DNA of 7,542 nt, taken from Bacteroidales bacterium. Lineage in GTDB: Bacteria; Bacteroidota; Bacteroidia; Bacteroidales; Paludibacteraceae. A model generated the notes under the pieces. That model saw only the letters and a list, made by a program, of their open reading frames with translations, searched no databases and had not been told where the DNA came from. Below, in pieces: positions 5,028 to 7,542 of the stretch. Where the stretch lies: NCBI GenBank assembly GCA_900768725.1, contig CAAGDU010000107.1, forward strand, positions 1 to 7,542, given 5' to 3'. Position 1 is the first letter of the stretch. Each line of letters begins with the position of its first letter. The position numbers and the translations under genes are program-made.

Positions 5028-6134
5028 TTGCAAAGAAGTGGATTGTCTGCTCTCCCGACGGTTACGGAAGCGGCGCACCTTGAGGTCGTTGCGGTGGGCA
5101 TAGCGCTCGGGCAGTAGGATTATTTCCGGAGAGTCGCGGTAGAGGTCTGTCGTCAGTCGCGTGCCATCAGGTAGGCGGATGAGTTGCACCTCATCGTAGA
5201 GGGTGCTCGGCAATGAGTCTTGCAGCAGGCGCGATTGCAGGGTGAGCGTATCGCCGGAGAGGGTTAGGAGTTCATAGAAGCGGCAGCCGGAAGCGATGCG
5301 TGTATCGCGGGGACTGACCTTGTTGAGGTAGAACTTCGTGGCAGCGTTGGTGTTGACGAACGGCAGACGGCGCGAGTAGTTGTGGTCGTGTCCGGCAAAG
5401 ACGAGGTCTGCCCTTCGCAGGGCGTGCGCAAAGGTGGTGAAGATAGTGGTGTTGAAGCGTCCTGCTCCGCAGGAATAGACGGGGTGGTGCATCATCACTA
5501 CCACGAAACGGTCGCCTGCGCCCGCCATTACGCCGTTGAGCCAAGTCAGCGTGCGCATATACTCGTGCAACCACTGCATGCCGTTGCTATCCAGCACGAT
5601 AAAGCGCAGGTTGGGGAAGTCGATATAATAGGTGGAGCCGAGGAAGTCCTGCGGTCCGTTGAGTGGCTGGGGGAAGTTCTGATACCACAGTTTGGGCAGC
5701 GTGCGGCGCACTCCCTTGCGGTACTCGTGATTGCCGGGGCAGTTGATAATCGGCAGACTGTCGAACGGCGTGCCTTGCAACTCGCGGTAGAGTTGCTGAA
5801 AATAGAAGGGATAGCAACGCTCCACGATATCGCCCAACTGCGCGTAGGCAACGAGGTCGCCCGCCTCATCGGCCATCTTTTGGTAGTCGGCACGGGTGAG
5901 CGAGTTGTGGACATCACCCAAGAGAAGGATTTGGTATTGCGGTGTTTGCGGACGGCGGGCATAGACTGCGGAGTCGGCAAAAGTACGAAACCGATAGGCG
6001 ATGGTGTCGCCCGTGAGGGCAGGCTCCGCCGGATTGCCAAACCAAGCCTGCCAACGCACTACGCACAAAGCAACGCCTCCGACCAGCAGAAGCGTCAAGC
6101 ACACGATGCGTAGTATTTTACGACGATGAGTCAT
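5025..6134 (-). CDS. Membrane-anchored calcineurin-like metallophosphoesterase
   Basis: This 369-residue protein hydrolyses phosphoesters at a dinuclear metal centre. All family motifs are present in order: GDVHNS (Asp74, His76), GDIVE (Asp102), GNHEY (Asn135, His136), MMHHPVY (His216/217) and GHDHNY (His249, His251). Residues 7-28 form one hydrophobic helix after THRRK, so the catalytic domain is probably held at the outer face of the inner membrane or exported. The start is the ATG at 6134 (MTHRRKILRIV). A longer frame back to 6218 would add 28 residues translated from a repeat element and is rejected. The C-terminal 110 residues after the GHDH motif hold a beta-rich segment and a basic tail (RRFRNRRESR). 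It is convergent with the QueD-like gene, and a 123-base inverted repeat lies just upstream. The substrate is unknown; purple acid phosphatase-like and nucleotidase-like activities are both possible. Confidence 0.88.
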   Translation of the reverse strand: MTHRRKILRIVCLTLLLVGGVALCVVRWQAWFGNPAEPALTGDTIAYRFRTFADSAVYARRPQTPQYQILLLGDVHNSLTRADYQKMADEAGDLVAYAQLGDIVERCYPFYFQQLYRELQGTPFDSLPIINCPGNHEYRKGVRRTLPKLWYQNFPQPLNGPQDFLGSTYYIDFPNLRFIVLDSNGMQWLHEYMRTLTWLNGVMAGAGDRFVVVMMHHPVYSCGAGRFNTTIFTTFAHALRRADLVFAGHDHNYSRRLPFVNTNAATKFYLNKVSPRDTRIASGCRFYELLTLSGDTLTLQSRLLQDSLPSTLYDEVQLIRLPDGTRLTTDLYRDSPEIILLPERYAHRNDLKVRRFRNRRESRQSTSLQ

Positions 6135-6149
6135 ATTGGATGAAAGATT

Positions 6150-6272
6150 AAGGACACAGGATGAAAGACTTATTACATTCTTTTCTGTATAGCCCCGCCC
6201 CCTGCCCCCTCCCCGCAAGCGGGGCGGGGGAGTTCATAGTCGAAACTATTTAGTCTTTTATCCTGCGTCCTT
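6150..6272. repeat. Inverted repeat element with GC-rich centre
   Basis: The 21-base arms at 6150-6170 (starting AAGGACACAGGATG) and 6252-6272 (ending ATCCTGCGTCCTT) are inverted copies with 19 of 21 positions matching. Part of the left arm is echoed directly: GGATGAAAGA at 6138-6147 and 6159-6168. The centre contains TAGCCCCG (6190-6197) and a palindrome in which CCCCGCCCC (6193-6201) can pair with GGGGCGGGG (6221-6229); the alternative stem CCCCG/CGGGG is at 6211-6224. It fills most of the 167-base gap between the DUF3127 gene and the phosphoesterase. It has no coding capacity, so it resembles a small non-autonomous (MITE-like) or structural intergenic repeat. Confidence 0.75.
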
Positions 6273-6301
6273 TAGCGAGTGCAACGAGCGGTCATTTATC
6301 C

Positions 6302-6739
6302 TTAGAACGGCAGGTCGCCGGACTCATCGTCTGCGGAAGCGTCAAACACTTGCGTGTTGGCTGCAGGAGCGGGTTGAGCGGCGGGTTGCGGAGCGGCAGC
6401 AGCAGGTGCGGCTGCGGGGGCTGCTACCGGTTGAGCAGCAGCCTGTGCGGCGGGTTGAGCAGCCGTTTGGTCGCCCTGTTGCACACGCCAAGCGCGGATA
6501 CTGGTGTACCAGCGACCGTTGAACTCGCGCGACTCGATGTCGAACGAAACGGTTACCAAGTCGTCGATGTTGCAAGGGTTGTTCTTGATACGCTCCTCGC
6601 CGAAGATCTCGAAGCAAACCTTGCGAGGATACTGCTCTTGGGTCTCCAATACATACGACTGTACTTTCCAAGGGTTACCCGTTTTGCTAACACCTTCTTG
6701 CAAGGGCAATACCTGTATGATTTTTCCTACTATATCCAT
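6302..6739 (-). CDS. DUF3127 OB-fold protein with SSB-like acidic tail
   Basis: This 145-residue protein resembles the Bacteroidota DUF3127 family. Residues 1-90 look like an OB-fold: MDIVGKIIQVLP, a SKTGNPWKVQSYVLETQEQ strand pair, KVCFEIFGEERI, LVTVSFDIESREFNGRWYTS and IRAWRVQQ. Aromatic and basic residues are placed as in single-stranded DNA-binding proteins. Residues 91-127 are a low-complexity linker of Ala, Pro and Gln. The protein ends in an acidic tip, DDESGDLPF, very like the partner-recruiting C-terminus of bacterial SSB (DDDIPF). The plan of OB-fold, flexible linker and acidic -PF tip therefore copies SSB, suggesting a nucleic-acid-binding protein that docks replication or repair enzymes; this is inference. 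The ATG at 6739 is the only sensible start. No clear promoter lies upstream. The gene follows pgk on the same strand with an inverted repeat between them. Confidence 0.85.
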   Translation of the reverse strand: MDIVGKIIQVLPLQEGVSKTGNPWKVQSYVLETQEQYPRKVCFEIFGEERIKNNPCNIDDLVTVSFDIESREFNGRWYTSIRAWRVQQGDQTAAQPAAQAAAQPVAAPAAAPAAAAPQPAAQPAPAANTQVFDASADDESGDLPF

Positions 6740-6769
6740 TTTGTATCAGTTGTTTGTGTTTTACGTTTT

Positions 6770-6857
6770 AAGTTTCAGGTTTCAAGTTTCAGGTTTCATG
6801 TTCGGATGTAGCCCCGACCTATCGAGGCTGAAACTTGAAACCTGAAACTTGAAACTT
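6770..6857. repeat. Inverted repeat made of heptamer units around a GC-rich hairpin
   Basis: The left arm (6770-6798) is four tandem heptamers alternating AAGTTTC and AGGTTTC. The right arm (6829-6857) is the same type of array inverted. With a one-unit offset, 22 bases pair perfectly (6770-6791 with 6829-6850). The centre holds TAGCCCCG (6809-6816) and a hairpin, AGCCCCGA (6810-6817) with TCGAGGCT (6822-6829), with one mismatch. It occupies most of the gap between the pgk stop and the DUF3127 start. No U-run follows on the minus strand, so it is not a standard terminator, although such a long stem may still affect transcript ends or decay. Confidence 0.8.
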
Positions 6858-6865
6858 CTAATTTG

Positions 6866-7542
6866 TTATCCCTTGATAGCGGCTACGCCCGGGAGGACTT
6901 TGCCCTCGATGGCTTCGAGCAGCGCGCCGCCACCGGTGGAGATATAACTTACGCGGTCAGCCAAGCCGAACTTGTTGATACAAGCCACGCTGTCGCCGCC
7001 GCCGATGAGCGAGTAAGCGCCGTTGTCGGTAGCCTCTGCGATAGCCTCAGCGATAGCGCGGGAGCCTGCTGTGAAGTTATCGAACTCGAACACGCCTGCA
7101 GGACCGTTCCAGAGGATGGTCTTTGCGCCGCGGATAGCCGCTGCAAACGCCTCACGACTGGCAGGACCAGCGTCCATACCTTCCCAACCTTCGGGTATGG
7201 CGTTGGCGGGGCAAACCTGCTGGTGTGCATCGTTGGAGAAGGCGTCGCCTGCTACACAGTCGGTGCCCAGCACGAGATTCACACCTTTGGCTTTTGCCTG
7301 TGCGATGATGTCGAGCGCGAGTTCCAACTTATCGTCCTCGCAGATGGAGTTACCAATCTGCCCGCCTTGCGCTTTAGAGAAGGTGTAGGTCATACCGCCG
7401 CAAAGGATGAGGTTGTCCACCTTGTCCATCAGGTTCTCGATGATACCGATTTTGGTCGATACCTTCGAGCCGCCCATGATAGCGGTGAAGGGGTGCTTGA
7501 TGTTGGAGAGGATGTTGTCCACTGCCTCTACCTCTTTCTCCA
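6866..7542 (-). CDS. pgk: Phosphoglycerate kinase, C-terminal part (5' end outside window)
   Basis: The frame runs from the right edge of the window to a stop at 6866-6868, giving about 225 residues, a little over half of a normal 390-420-residue enzyme. It catalyses 1,3-bisphosphoglycerate + ADP to 3-phosphoglycerate + ATP in glycolysis, in the cytoplasm. Visible hallmarks are AIMGGSKVSTKIGIIENL at the domain hinge, LILCGGMTYTF, the adenine-nucleotide region TILWNGPAGVFEFDNF, the GGGDSVA loop, YISTGGGALLEAIEGK and the terminal LPGVAAI. A GTG at 7520-7522 could be mistaken for a start, but the residues before it (EKEVEAV) continue the conserved protein, so the gene goes on beyond the window. 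Confidence 0.97.
   Translation of the reverse strand, partial: EKEVEAVDNILSNIKHPFTAIMGGSKVSTKIGIIENLMDKVDNLILCGGMTYTFSKAQGGQIGNSICEDDKLELALDIIAQAKAKGVNLVLGTDCVAGDAFSNDAHQQVCPANAIPEGWEGMDAGPASREAFAAAIRGAKTILWNGPAGVFEFDNFTAGSRAIAEAIAEATDNGAYSLIGGGDSVACINKFGLADRVSYISTGGGALLEAIEGKVLPGVAAIKG

Noticed and set aside
5382..6113. Long plus-strand open frame opposite the phosphoesterase
   Set aside because: It is the antisense shadow of a gene with complete catalytic motifs and has no recognisable domain. The same applies to the long minus-strand frames opposite the CoA-transferase.
6135..6218. 28-residue N-terminal extension of the metallophosphoesterase
   Set aside because: It is translated from the inverted repeat and its GC-rich centre, and it would place the membrane helix behind a polar leader. 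The ATG at 6134 gives a normal basic start followed by a hydrophobic helix.
6770..6857. CRISPR-like array because of repeated GTTTC-containing units
   Set aside because: The units are 7 bases, tandem without spacers, and arranged as two inverted arms. There are no 20-40-base repeats with unique spacers.
6770..6857. Standard Rho-independent terminator for pgk
   Set aside because: The stem is long but no U-run follows it in the direction of pgk transcription, so it is listed as a repeat with possible effects on the transcript end.
7520..7522. GTG as a start for the phosphoglycerate kinase frame
   Set aside because: The frame continues upstream to the window edge with residues typical of the enzyme, so this valine is internal.

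Overview
The window looks like chromosomal DNA from a Bacteroidota bacterium, most likely of the order Bacteroidales. Three kinds of evidence point there. The promoters have the group's -33 TTTG / -7 TAnnTTTG form. Start codons sit in A-rich leaders with no clear Shine-Dalgarno sequence. The gene set includes a DUF3127 protein, a succinate CoA-transferase of the TIGR03458 type and a zinc-ribbon QueD-like protein. The species cannot be told from this window.

Layout. 1-768 (+): C-terminal 255 residues of a CPA1-type K+/H+ antiporter with a RCK_C domain, closed by a terminator at 792-820. 821-1624: an 800-base stretch with no intact gene. It holds a weak promoter, a run of short GC-rich hairpins (about 902-1160), a broken AraC-type HTH remnant (1150-1290), and the promoter of the next gene. 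1625-3121 (+): succinate/acetyl-CoA transferase, ending at a hairpin that also serves the convergent gene at 3174-3599 (-), a PerR-like Fur-family regulator. 3600-3822: a divergent control region with two well-formed promoters and a 7-3-7 palindrome. 3823-4365 (+): rubrerythrin, followed after 30 bases by 4396-4959 (+), a QueD/PTPS-fold protein with a C-terminal zinc ribbon. A 15-bp terminator hairpin separates this pair from a convergent membrane-anchored metallophosphoesterase (5025-6134, -). Further right, also on the minus strand, are a DUF3127 OB-fold protein (6302-6739) and the C-terminal part of phosphoglycerate kinase (6866 to the window edge).

How it fits together. The clearest functional unit is an oxidative-stress module. 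The Fur-family protein keeps the aspartate typical of peroxide sensors (Asp99) and is transcribed away from rubrerythrin, an NAD(P)H-linked peroxidase of anaerobes. The palindrome lies at the predicted rubrerythrin transcription start, so PerR-type repression relieved by peroxide is the simplest reading. The QueD-like gene is probably cotranscribed, but it lacks residues needed for 6-carboxytetrahydropterin synthesis, so its role is open. The CoA-transferase (succinate/propionate/acetate fermentation) and phosphoglycerate kinase (glycolysis) are core metabolism of a fermentative anaerobe.

The less ordinary content is between the genes. Two long inverted repeats (6150-6272 and 6770-6857) have different arms but a similar plan, with a TAGCCCCG-containing GC-rich palindrome in the middle. 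The same 8-mer occurs inverted in the hairpin-rich region near 946-953. I found no CRISPR array, tRNA, rRNA or intact insertion sequence. No wholly new system can be claimed from this window.
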